A stretch of 64,000 bases of DNA from the NCBI GenBank assembly GCA_021014325.1, contig JAJGQC010000358.1:1-64000 (forward strand). The letters run 5' to 3'. Source of the stretch: Plazaster borealis (Eukaryota > Echinodermata > Asteroidea > Forcipulatida > Labidiasteridae). A program made the translations under genes and the position numbers. The notes beneath the pieces were generated by a model. It searched no databases and was not told the origin of the DNA. It saw only the letters and a program-made list of their open reading frames with translations. Below, one piece after another: positions 46,701 through 58,600 of this stretch (within the stretch, counting starts at the first letter, position 1; the number at the start of each line of letters is the position of its first letter).

Positions 46701-48529
46701 AAATTTTCCCGGTGTGGCACAGCCAAATATCGGCTGCGCACGCTCACGGAGTAAATAAACTTGAGAGGAGGACCGAGAAAGGCAAACCCGGCGCAGATCT
46801 GCAGGAGTCTCAAGGCCCGTGTGTACCGTTGCCCGGTTGGAGCGGGAGCCCGAGAACAAAGTGCTCAGTACGGAGTTTGAGGCTTTCTGGCGCTATCAGC
46901 GATGGGGGCCAGCGCAGCTCGATTGGCCGCCAAGTGGCTGGGCCGATCCAGTCCGAAAGCAAAGAGGATCGAGCGTGACATACCCGCCGAGAGTCTACTT
47001 GGGTCGTGGGCCCCCGGGGAGGCCCGGCCTAGGTGGCGTTTAGGCCCGAAGGGCGGACTTCCAAGTTCGGAGTTTGAGGCATTGTGGAGTGAGCAGCGAT
47101 CAGTGATGGGGGCCGGCGCAGCTCGATTTGCCGCCAAGTGGCTGCGCCGATCCGGTCCGAACGCAAAGAGGATCGAGCTGACATACCCGCCGAGGGTCTA
47201 CTTGGGTCGTGGGCCCTCGGGGAGGCCTGGCCTAGGTGGCGTTTAGGCCCGAAGGGCGGAGTTCCAAGTGCGGAGTTTGAGGCATTGTGGAGTGAGGAGC
47301 GATCAGTGATGGGGGCCGGCGCAGCTCGATGGGCCGCCAAGTGGCTGGGCCGATCCGGTCCGAACGCAAAGAGGATCGAGCTGACATACCCTCCGAGGGT
47401 CTACTTGGGTCGTGGGCTCCCGGGGAGGCCTGGCCTGGGTGGCGTTTAGGCCCGAAAGGTAGAGTTCCAAGTGCGGAGTTTGAGGCATTGTGGAGTGAGG
47501 AGCGATCAGTGATTGGGGGCGGCGCAGCTCGATTGGCCGCCAAGTGGCTGGGCCGATCCGGTCCGAACGCAAAGAGGATCGAGCTGACATACCCGCCGAG
47601 GGTCTAGTTGGGTCGTGGGCCCCCAGGGAGGCGCGGCCTGGGTGGCGTTTAGGCCCGAAGGGCGGAGTTCCAAGTGCGGAGTTTGAGGCATTGTGGAGTG
47701 AGCAGCGATCAGCGATGGGGGCCGGCGCAGCTCGATTGGCCGCCAAGCTGCTGGGCCGATCCGGTCCGAACGCAAAGAGGATCGAGCTGACATACCCTCC
47801 GAGGGTCTACTTGGGTCGTGGGCTCCCGGGGAGGCCTGGCCTGGGTGGCGTTTAGGCCCGAAAGGTAGAGTTCCAAGAGCCAAATTTGAGGCATTCGGGA
47901 GTGAGGGGAGATGGGCGCCGGCGGAGCTTCGGCCCCCACCATGTGGCGGTTCGTGAAGGCCACACTACCTAGACTCCGAGGAGAACGAGAAAAAAAATTG
48001 GGGCAAAATATTAAAAAAAAAAAAAAAAAATTTGGACTCTGAAAATATTTCGAGCAAAAAGTTCCTCGGAAAAAAATTCGAGCGGGCGTGGAAAAATTTT
48101 CCCCGTGTGGCACGGCCAAATATCGGCTGCGCACGCTCACGGGGTAAATAAACTTGAGAGGAGGACCGAGAAAGGCAAACCCGGCGCAGATCTGCACGAG
48201 TCTGTTGGGCCGTGTGTACCGTTGCCCGGTTGGAGCGGTAGCCCGAGAACAAAGTGCTAAGTACGGAGTTTGAGGCTTTCGGGCGCTATCAGCGATGGGG
48301 GCCAGCGCAGCTCGATTGGCCGCCAAGTGGCTGGGCCGATCCAGTCCGAAAGCAAAGAGGATCGAGCTGACATACCCGCCGAGGGTCTACTTGGGTCGTG
48401 GGCCCCCGGGGAGGCCCGGCCTAGGTGGCGTTTAGGCCCGAAGGGCGGACTTCCAAGTTCGGAGTTTGAGGCATTGTGGAGTGAGCAGCGATCAGTGATG
48501 GGGGCCGGCGCAGCTCGATTGGCCGCCAA

Positions 48530-48732
48530 GTGGCTGGGCCGATCCGGTCCGAACGCAAAGAGGATCGAGCTGACATACCCGCCGAGGGTCTACTTGGGTC
48601 GTGGGCCCCCGGGGAGGCCTGGCCTAGGTGGCGTTTAGGCCCGAAGGGCGGAGTTCCAAGTGCGGAGTTTGAGGCATTGTGGAGTGAGGAGCGATCAGTG
48701 ATGGGGGCCGGCGCAGCTCGATTGGCCGCCAA
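48530..48732. repeat. Representative A unit (203 bp)
   Basis: One full period, from GGCTGGGCCGATCCGGTCCG to the next copy at 48733. Successive copies at 51962, 52165, 52368, 52571 and 52774 are each exactly 203 bp apart. Since 203 is 2 modulo 3, the reading frame shifts at each unit, so no long repeat protein is possible. Confidence 0.93.
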
Positions 48733-49339
48733 GTGGCTGGGCCGATCCGGTCCGAACGCAAAGAGGATCGAGCTGACATACCCGCCGAGGGTCTACTTGG
48801 GTCGTGGGCCCCCGGGGAGGCCTGGCCTAGGTGGCGTTTAGGCCCGAAGGGCGGAGTTCCAAGTGCGGAGTTTGAGGCGTTGTGGAGTGAGGAGCGATCA
48901 GTGATTGGGGCCGGCGCAGCTCGATTGGCCGCCAAGTGGCTGGGCCGATCCGGTCCGAACGCAAAGAGGATCGAGCTGACATACCCGCCGAGGGTCTACT
49001 TGGGTCGTGGGCCCCGGGGAGGCCTGGCCTAGGTGGCGTTTAGGCCCGAAGGGCGGAGTTCCAAGTTCGGAGTTTGAGGCATTGTGGAGTGAGGAGCGAT
49101 CAGTGATGGGGGCCGGCGCAGCTCGATTGGCCGCCAAGTGGCTGGGCCGATCCGGTCCGAACGCAAAGAGGATCGAGCTGACATACCCGCCGAGGGTCTA
49201 CTTGGGTCGTGGGCCCCAGGGGAGGCCCGGCCTGGGTGGCGTTTAGGCCCGAAGGGCAGAGTTCCAAGAGCCAAATTTGAGGCATTCGGGAGTGAGGGGA
49301 GATGGGCGCCGGCGGAGCTTCGGCCCCCACCATGTGGCG

Positions 49340-49625
49340 GTTCGTGAAAATATTTAAAATGAAAAAAATTTGGACTCTGAAAATATTTAAAATTTTCCCC
49401 GTGTGGCACGGCCAAATATCGGCTGCGCACGCTCACGGAGTAAATAAACTTGAGAGGAGGACCGAGAAAGGCAAACCCGGCGGAGATGTGCAGGAGTCTC
49501 AAGGCCCGTGTGTACCGTTGCCCGGTTGGAGCGGGAGCCCGAGAACAAAGTGCTAAGTACGGAGTTTGAGGCTTTCGGGCGCGATCAGCGATGGAGTTTG
49601 AGGCATTGTGGAGTGAGGAGCGATC
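49340..49625. repeat. B unit with two deletions, and a truncated following unit
   Basis: The landmark CACTACCTAG and about 48 bp are missing after GGTTCGTGA (49349), and the TTCGAGC-to-GGGCGTGG stretch is missing after GAAAATATTT. At about 49592 GATCAGCGATGG joins directly to AGTTTGAGGCATTG, removing most of one A unit. Confidence 0.78.
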
Positions 49626-50824
49626 AGTGATTGGGGCCGGCGCAGCTCGATTGGCCGCCAAGTGGCTGGGCCGATCCGGTCCGAACGCAAAGAGGATCGA
49701 GCTGACATACCCGCCGAGGGTCTACTTGGGTCGTGGGCTCCCGGGGAGGCCTGGCCTGGGTGGCGTTTAGGCCCGAAAGGTGGAGTTCCAAGTGCGGAGT
49801 TTGAGGCATTGTGGAGTGAGCAGCGATCAGCGATGGGGGCCGGCGCAGCTCGATTGGCCGCCAAGCGGCTGGGCCGATCCGGTCCGAACGCAAAGAGGAT
49901 CGAGCTGACATACCCGCCGAGGGTCTACTTGGGTCGTGGGCTCCCGGGGAGGCCTGGCCTGGGTGGCGTTTAGGCCCGAAAGGTGGAGTTCCAAGAGCCA
50001 AATTTGAGGCATTCGGGAGTGAGGCGAGATGGGCGCCGGCGGAGCTTCGGCCCCCACCATGTGGCGGTTCGTGAAGGCCATACTACCTAGACTCCGAGGA
50101 GAAAAAAAATTGGGGCAAAATATAAAAAAAATTAAAAAAAATTTGGACTCTGAAAATATTTCGAGCAAAAAATTCCTCGGAAAAAAATTCGAGCAGGCGT
50201 GGAAAAATTTTACCGGTGTGGCACGGCCAAATATCGGCTGCGCACGCTCACGGAGTAAATAAACTTGCGAGGAGGACCGAGAAAGGCAAACCCGGCGCAG
50301 ATCTGCAGGAGTCTCAAGGCCCGTGTGTACCGTTGCCCGGTTGGAGCGGGAGCCCGAGAACAAAGTGCTCAGTACGGAGTTTGAGGCTTTCTGGCGCTAT
50401 CAGCGATGGGGGCCAGCGCAGCTCGATTGGCCGCCAAGTGGCTGGGCCGATCCAGTCCGAAAGCAAAGAGGATCGAGCGTGACATACCCGCCGAGAGTCT
50501 ACTTGGGTCGTGGGCCCCCGGGGAGGCCCGGCCTAGGTGGCGTTTAGGCCCGAAGGGCGGACTTCCAAGTTCGGAGTTTGAGGCATTGTGGAGTGAGCAG
50601 CGATCAGTGATGGGGGCCGGCGCAGCTCGATTTGCCGCCAAGTGGCTGCGCCGATCCGGTCCGAACGCAAAGAGGATCGAGCTGACATACCCGCCGAGGG
50701 TCTACTTGGGTCGTGGGCCCTCGGGGAGGCCTGGCCTAGGTGGCGTTTAGGCCCGAAGGGCGGAGTTCCAAGTGCGGAGTTTGAGGCATTGTGGAGTGAG
50801 GAGCGATCAGTGATGGGGGCCGGC

Positions 50825-50905
50825 GCAGCTCGATGGCTGGGCCGATCCGGCCCGAACGCAAAGAGGATCGATAGGTGGCGTTTAGGCCTGAAGGGCGGAG
50901 TTCCA
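50825..50905. repeat. A unit with two internal deletions
   Basis: CTCGAT joins GGCTGGG (12 bp lost at ~50835). GAGGATCGA joins TAGGTGGCG (about 80 bp lost at ~50872). This explains the 1318-bp block at 50081-51399. Confidence 0.75.
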
Positions 50906-53900
50906 AGTGCGGAGTTTGAGGCATTGTGGAGTTAGGAACGATCAGTGATGGGGGCCGGCGCAGCTCGATTGGCCGCCAAGTGGCTGGGCCGATCCGGTCC
51001 GAACGCAAAGAGGATCGAGCTGACATACTTGCCGAGGGTCTACTTGGGTCGTGGGCACCCGGGGAGGCCTGGCCTAGGTGGCGTTTAGGCCCGAAGGGCG
51101 GAGTTCCAAGTGCGGAGTTTGAGGCGTTGTGGAGTGAGGAGCGATCAGTGATGGGGGCCGGCGCAGCTCGATTGGCCGCCAAGTGGCTGGGCCGATCCGG
51201 TCCGAACGCAAAGAGGATCGAGCTGACGTACTTGCCGAGGGTCTACTTGGGTCGTGGGCCCCCGGGGAGGCCTGGCCTAGGTGGCGTTTAGGCCCGAAGG
51301 GCAGAGTTCCAAGAGCCAAATTTGAGGCATTCGGGAGTGAGCGGAGATGGGCGCCGGCGGAGCTTCGGCCCCCACCATGTGGCGGTTCGTGACGGCCACA
51401 CTACCTAGACTCCAAGGAGGAGAAAAAAAATTGGGGCAAAATATTTAAAATGAAAAAAAAAATTTGGACTCTGAAAATATTTCGAGCAAAAAGTACCTCG
51501 GAAAGAAATTCGAGCGAGCGTGGAAAAATTTTCCCCGTGTGGCACGGCCAAATATCGGCTGCGCACGCTCACGGAGTAAATAAACTTGAGAGGAGGACCG
51601 AGAAAGGCAAACCCGGCGCAGATCTGCACGAGTCTCAAGGCCCGTGTGTACCGTTGCCCGGTTGGAGCGGGAGCCCGAGAACAAAGTGCTAAGTAGGGAG
51701 TTTGAGGCTTTCTGGCGCGATCAGCGATGGGGGCCGGCGCAGCTCGATTGGCCGCCAAGTGGCTGGGCCGATCCGGTCCGAACGCAAAGAGGATCGAGCT
51801 GACATACCCGCCGAGGGTCTACTTGGGTCGTGGGCCCCCGGGGAGGCCTGGCCTAGGTGGCGTTTAGGCCCGAAGGGCGGAGTTCCAAGTTCGGAGTTTG
51901 AGGCATTGTGGAGTGAGGAGCGATCAGTGATGGGGGCCGGCGCAGCTCGATTGGCCGCCAAGTGGCTGGGCCGATCCGGTCCGAACGCAAAGAGGATCGA
52001 GCTGACATACCCGCCGAGGGTCTACTTGGGTCGTGGGCCCCCGGGGAGGCCTGGCCTAGGTGGCGTTTAGGCCCGAAGGGCGGAGTTCCAAGTGCGGAGT
52101 TTGAGGCATTGTGGAGTGAGGAGCGATCAGTGATTGGGGCCGGCGCAGTTCGATTGGCTGCCAAATGGCTGGGCCGATCCGGTCCGAACGCAAAGAGGAT
52201 CGAGCTGACATACCCGCCGAGGGTCTACTTGGGTCGTTGGCCCCCGGGGAGGCCTGGCCTAGGTGGCGTTTAGGCCCGAAGGGCGGAGTTCCAAGTGCGG
52301 AGTTTGAGGCGTTGTGGAGTGAGGTGCGATCAGTGATTGGGGCCGGCGCAGCTCGATTGGCCGCCAAGTGGCTGGGCCGATCCGGTCCGAACGCAAAGAG
52401 GATCGAGCTGACATACCCGCCGAGGGTCTACTTGAGTCGTGGGCCCCCGAGGAGGCCTGGCCTAGGTGGCGTTTAGGCCCGAAGGGCGGAGTTCCAAGTT
52501 CGGAGTTTGAGGCATTGTGGAGTGAGGAGCGATCAGTGATGGGGGCCGGCGCAGCTCGATTGGCCGCCAAGTGGCTGGGCCGATCCGGTCCGAACGCAAA
52601 GAGGATCGAGCTGACATACCCGCCGAGGGTCTACTTGGGTCATGGGCCCCAGGGGAGGCCCGGCCTGGGTGGCGTTTAGGCCCGAAGGGCAGAGTTCCAA
52701 GTGCGGAGTTTGAGGCATTGTGGAGTGAGGAGCGATCAGTGATTGGGGGCGGCGCAGCTCGATTGGCCGCCAAGTGGCTGGGCCGATCCGGTCCGAACGC
52801 AAAGAGGATCGAGCTGACATACCCGCCGAGGGTCTACTTGGGTCGTGGGCCCCCGGGGAGGCCTGGCCTAGGTGGCGTTTAGGCCCGAAGGGCAGAGTTC
52901 CAAGAGCCAAATTTGAGGCATTCGGGAGTGAGGGGAGATGGGCGCCGGCGGAGCTTCGGCCCCCACCATGTGGCGGTTCGTGAAGGCCACACTACCTAGA
53001 CTCCGAGGAGAAGGAGAAAAAAAATTGGGGCAAAATATTTAAAATGAAAAAAAAATTTGGACTCTGAAAATATTTCGAGCAAAAAGTTCCTCGGAAAAAA
53101 ATTCGACCAAGCGTGGAAAAATTTTCCCCGTGTGGCACGGCCAAATATCGGCTGCGCACGCTCACGGAGTAAATAAACTTGAGAGGAGGACCGAGAAAGG
53201 CAAACCCGGCGGAGATCTGCAGGAGTCTCAAGGCCCGTGTGTACCGTTGCCCGGATGGAGCGGGAGCCCGAGAACAAAGTGCTAAGTAGGGAGTTTGAGG
53301 CTTTCTGGCGCGATCAGCGATGGGGGCCGGCGCAGCTCGATTGGCCGCCAAGTGGCTGGGCCGATCCGGTCCGAACGCAAAGAGGATCGAGCTGACATAC
53401 CCGCCGAGGGTCTACTTGGGTCGTGGGCCCCCGGGGAGGCCCGGCCTAGGTGGCGTTTAGGCCCGAAGGGCGGAGTTCCAAGTTCGGAGTTTGAGGCATT
53501 GTGGAGTGAGGAGCGATCAGTGATGGGGGCCGGCGCAGCTCGATTGGCCGCCAAGTGGCTGGGCCGATCCGGTCCGAACGCAAAGAGGATCGAGCTGACA
53601 TACCCGCCGAGGGTCTACTTGGGTCATGGGCCCCCGGGGAGGCCCGGCCTGGGTGGCGTTTAGGCCCGAAGGGCAGAGTTCCAAGTGCGGAGTTTGAGGC
53701 ATTGTGGAGTGAGGAGCGATCAGTGATTGGGGCCGGCGCAGCTCGATTGGCTGCCAAGTGGCTGGGCCGATCCGGTCCGAACGCAAAGAGGATCGAGCTG
53801 ACATACCCGCCGAGGGTCTACTTGGGTCGTGGGCCCCCGGGGAGGCCTGGCCTAGGTGGCGTTTAGGCCCGAAGGGCAGAGTTCCAAGTGCGGAGTTTGA

Positions 53901-55261
53901 GGCATTGTGGAGTGAGGAGCGATCAGTGATTGGGGGCGGCGCAGCTCGATTGGCCGCCAAGTGGCTGGGCCGATCCGGTCCGAACGCAAAGAGGATCGAG
54001 CTGACATACCCGCCGAGGGTCTACTTGGGTCATGGGCCCCCGGGGAGGCCTGGCCTAGGTGGCGTTTAGGCCCGAAGGGCAGAGTTCCAAGAGCCAAATT
54101 TGAGGCATTCGGGAGTGAGGGGAGATGGGCGCCGGCGGAGCTTCGGCCCCCACCATGTGGCGGTTCGTGAAGGCCACACTACCTAGACTCCGAGGAGAAG
54201 GAGAAAAAAAATTGGGGCAAAATATTTAAAATGAAAAAAAAATTTGGACTCAAAATATTTCGAGCAAAAAGTTCCTCGGAAACAAATTCGAGCGGGCGTG
54301 GAAAAATTTTCCCCGTGTTGCACGGCCAAATATCGGCTGCGCACGCTCACGGGGTAAATAAACTTGAGAGGAGGACCGAGAAAGGCAAACCCGGCGCAGA
54401 TCTGCACGAGTCTGTTGGGCCGTGTGTACCGTTGCCCGGTTGGAGCGGTAGCCCGAGAACAAAGTGCTAAGTAGGGAGTTTGAGGCTTTCTGGCGCGAAC
54501 AGCGATGGGGGCCGGCGCAGCTCGATTGGCCGCCAAGTGGCTGGGCCGATCCAGTCCGAACGCAAAGAGGATCGAGCTGACATACCCACCGAGGGTCTAC
54601 TTGGGTCGTGGGCCCCCGGGGAGGCCTGGCCTAGGTGGCGTTTAGGCCCGAAGGGCGGAGTTCCAAGTGCGGAGTTTGAGGCATTGTGGAGTGAGGAGCG
54701 ATCAGTGATTGGGGGCAGCGCATCTCGATTGGCCGCCAAGTGGCTGGGCCGATCCGGTCCGAACGCAAAGAGGATCGAGCTGACATACCCGCCGAGGGTC
54801 TACTTGGGTCGTGGGCCCCCGGGGAGGCCTGGCCTAGGTGGCGTTTAGGCCCGAAGGGCGGAGTTCCAAGTTCGGAGTTTGAGGCATTGTGGAGTGAGGA
54901 GCGATCAGTGATGGGGGCCGGCGCAGCTCGATTGGCCGCCAAGTGGCTGGGCCGATCCGGTCCGAACGCAAAGAGGATCGAGCTGACATACCCGCCGAGG
55001 GTCTACTTGGGTCATGGGCCCCAGGGGAGGCCCGGCCTGGGTGGCGTTTAGGCCCGAAGGGCAGAGTTCCAAGTGCGGAGTTTGAGGCATTGTGGAGTGA
55101 GGAGCGATCAGTGATTGGGGGCGGCGCAGCTCGATTGGCCGCCAAGTGGCTGGGCCGATCCGGTCCGAACGCAAAGAGGATCGAGCTGACATACCCGCCG
55201 AGGGTCTACTTGGGTCGTGGGCCCCCGGGGAGGCCTGGCCTAGGTGGCGTTTAGGCCCGAA

Positions 55262-55690
55262 GGGCAGAGTTCCAAGAGCCAACTTTGAGGCATTCGGGAG
55301 TGAGGGGAGATGGGCGCCGGCGGAGCTTCGGCCCCCACCATGTGGCGGTTCGTGAAGGCCACACTACCTAGACTCCGAGGAGAAGGAGAAAAAAAATTGG
55401 GGCAAAATATTTAAAATGAAAAAAAAATTTGGACTCTGAAAATATTTCGAGCAAAAAGTTCCTCGGAAAAAAATTCGACCAAGCGTGGAAAAATTTTCCC
55501 CGTGTGGCACGGCCAAATATCGGCTGCGCACGCTCACGGAGTAAATAAACTTGAGAGGAGGACCGAGAAAGGCAAACCCGGCGGAGATCTGCAGGAGTCT
55601 CAAGGCCCGTGTGTACCGTTGCCCGGTTGGAGCGGGAGCCCGAGAACAAAGTGCTAAGTAGGGAGTTTGAGGCTTTCTGGCGCGATCAGC
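55262..55690. repeat. Representative B unit with A/T-rich insert
   Basis: The left part reads GGCGGAGCTTCGG-CCACCATGTGGCGGTTCG, a diverged form of GGCGCAGCTCGATTGG-CCAAGTGGCTGGGCCG. The right part, from GAGGACCGAGAAAGG to GCCCGAGAACAAAGTGCTAAG, parallels GAGGATCGAGCTGAC to GCCCGAAGGGCGGAGTTCCAAG. Between them sits about 175 bp of A/T-rich sequence with oligo-A tracts, TATTTAAAATGAA, GAAAATATTTCGAGC, the palindromic core GGAAAAATTTTCC and TAAATAAACTTGAG. B therefore looks like an A unit split by an insertion. Confidence 0.75.
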
Positions 55691-58600
55691 GATGGGGGCC
55701 GGCGCAGCTCGATTGGCCGCCAAGTGGCTGGGCCGATCCAGTCCGAACGCAAAGAGGATCGAGCTGACATACCCGCCGAGGGTCTACTTGGGTCGTGGGC
55801 CCCCGGGGAGGCCTGGCCTAGGTGGCGTTTAGGCCCGAAGGGCGGAGTTCCAAGTTCGGAGTTTGAGGCATTGTGGAGTGAGGAGCGATCAGTGATGGGG
55901 GCCGGCGCAGCTCGATTGGCCGCCAAGTGGCTGGGCCGATCCGGTCCGAACGCAAAGAGGATCGAGCTGACATACCCGCCGAGGGTCTACTTGGGTCGTG
56001 GGCCCCCGGGGAGGCCCGGCCTAGGTGGCGTTTAGGCCCGAAGGGTGGACTTCCAAGTTCGGAGTTTGAGGCATTGTGGAGTGAGGAGCGATCAGTGATG
56101 GGGGCCGGCGCAGCTCGATTGGCCGCCAAGTGGCTGGGCCGATCCGGTCCGATCGCAAAGAGGATCGAGCTGACATACTTGCCGAGGGTCTACTTGGGTC
56201 ATGGGCCCCAGGGGAGGCCCGGCCTGGGTGGCGTTTAGGCCCGAAGGGCAGAGTTCCAAGTGCGGAGTTTGAGGCATTGTGGAGTGAGGAGCGATCAGTG
56301 ATTGGGGCCGGCGCAGCTCGATTGGCTGCCAAGTGGCTGGGCCGATCCGGTCCGAACGCAAAGAGGATCGAGCTGACATACCCGCCGAGGGTCTACTTGG
56401 GTCGTGGGCCCCCGGGGAGGCCTGGCCTAGGTGGCGTTTAGGCCCGAAGGGCAGAGTTCCAAGAGCCAAATTTGAGGCATTCGGGAGTGAGGGGAGATGG
56501 GCGCCGGCGGAGCTTCGGCCCCCACCATGTGGCGGTTCGTGAAGGCCACACTACCTAGACTCCGAGGAGAAGGAGAAAAAAAATTGGGGCAAAATATTTA
56601 AAATGAAAAAAAAATTTGGACTCTGAAAATATTTCGAGCAAAAAGTTTCTTAGGAAAAAAATTCGAGCGGGCGTGGAAAAATTTTCCCCGTGTGGCACGG
56701 CCAAATATCGGCTGCGCACGCTCACGGAGTAAATAAACTTGAGAGGAGGACCGAGAAAGGCAAACCCGGCGGAGATCTGCACGAGTCTCAAGGCCCGTGT
56801 GTACCGTTGCCCGGATGGAGCGGGAGCCCGAGAACAAAGTGCTAAGTAGGGAATTTGAGGCTTTCTGGCGCGATCAGCGATGGGGGCCGGCGCAGCTCGA
56901 TTGGCCGCGAAGTGGCTGGGCCGATCCAGTCCGAACGCAAAGAGGATCGAGCTGACATACCCGCCGAGGGTCTACTTGGGTCGTGGGCCCCCGGGGAGGC
57001 CTGGCCTAGGTGGCGTTTAGGCCCGAAGGGCGGAGTTCCAAGTTCGGAGTTTGAGGCATTGTGGAGTGAGGAGCGATCAGTGATGGGGGCCGGCGCAGCT
57101 CGATTGGCCGCCAAGTGGCTGGGCCGATCCGGTCCGAACGCAAAGAGGATCGAGCTGACATACCCGCCGAGGGTCTACTTGGGTCGTGGGCCCCCGGGGA
57201 GGCCCGGCCTAGGTGGCGTTTAGGCCCGAAGGGTGGACTTCCAAGTTCGGAGTTTGAGGCATTGTGGAGTGAGGAGCGATCAGTGATGGGGGCCGGCGCA
57301 GCTCGATTGGCCGCCAAGTGGCTGGGCCGATCCGGTCCGATCGCAAAGAGGATCGAGCTGACATACTTGCCGAGGGTCTACTTGGGTCATGGGCCCCAGG
57401 GGAGGCCCGGCCTGTGTGGCGTTTAGGCCCGAAGGGCAGAGTTCCAAGTGCGGAGTTTGAGGCATTGTGGAGTGAGGAGCGATCAGTGATTGGGGCCGGC
57501 GCAGCTCGATTGGCTGCCAAGTGGCTGGGCCGATCCGGTCCGAACGCAAAGAGGATCGAGCTGACATACCCGCCGAGGGTCTACTTGGGTCGTGGGCCCC
57601 GGGGAGGCCTGGCCTAGGTGGCGTTTAGGCCCGAAGGGCAGAGTTCCAAGTGCGGAGTTTGAGGCATTGTGGAGTGAGGAGCGATCAGTGATTGGGGGCG
57701 GCGCAGCTCGATTGGCCGCCAAGTGGCTGGGCCGATCCGGTCCGAACGCAAAGAGGATCGAGCTGACATACCCGCCGAGGGTCTACTTGGGTCGTGGGCC
57801 CCCGGGGAGGCCTGGCCTAGGTGGCGTTTAGGCCCGAAGGGCAGAGTTCCAAGAGCCAAATTTGAGGCATTCGGGAGTGAGGGGAGATGGGCGCCGGCGG
57901 AGCTTCGGCCCCCACCATGTGGCGGTTCGTGAAGGCCACACTACCTAGACTCCGAGGAGAAGGAGAAAAAAAATTGGGGCAAAATATTTAAAATGAAAAA
58001 AAAATTTGGACTCAAAATATTTCGAGCAAAAAGTTCCTCGGAAACAAATTCGAGCGGGCGTGGAAAAATTTTCCCCGTGTGGCACGGCCAAATATCGGCT
58101 GCGCACGCTCACGGGGTAAATAAACTTGAGAGGAGGACCGAGAAAGGCAAACCCGGCGCAGATCTGCACGAGTCTGTTGGGCCGTGTGTACCGTTGCCCG
58201 GTTGGAGCGGTAGCCCGAGAACAAAGTGCTAAGTAGGGAGTTTGAGGCTTTCTGGCGCGAACAGCGATGGGGGCCGGCGCAGCTCGATTGGCCGCCAAGT
58301 GGCTGGGCCGATCCAGTCCGAACGCAAAGAGGATCGAGCTGACATACCCGCCGAGGGTCTACTTGGGTCGTGGGCCCCCGGGGAGGCCCGGCCTAGGTGG
58401 CGTTTAGGCCCGAAGGGTGGACTTCCAAGTTCGGAGTTTGAGGCATTGTGGAGTGAGGAGCGATCAGTGATGGGGGCCGGCGCAGCTCGATTGGCCGCCA
58501 AGTGGCTGGGCCGATCCGGTCCGATCGCAAAGAGGATCGAGCTGACATACTTGCCGAGGGTCTACTTGGGTCATGGGCCCCAGGGGAGGCCCGGCCTGTG

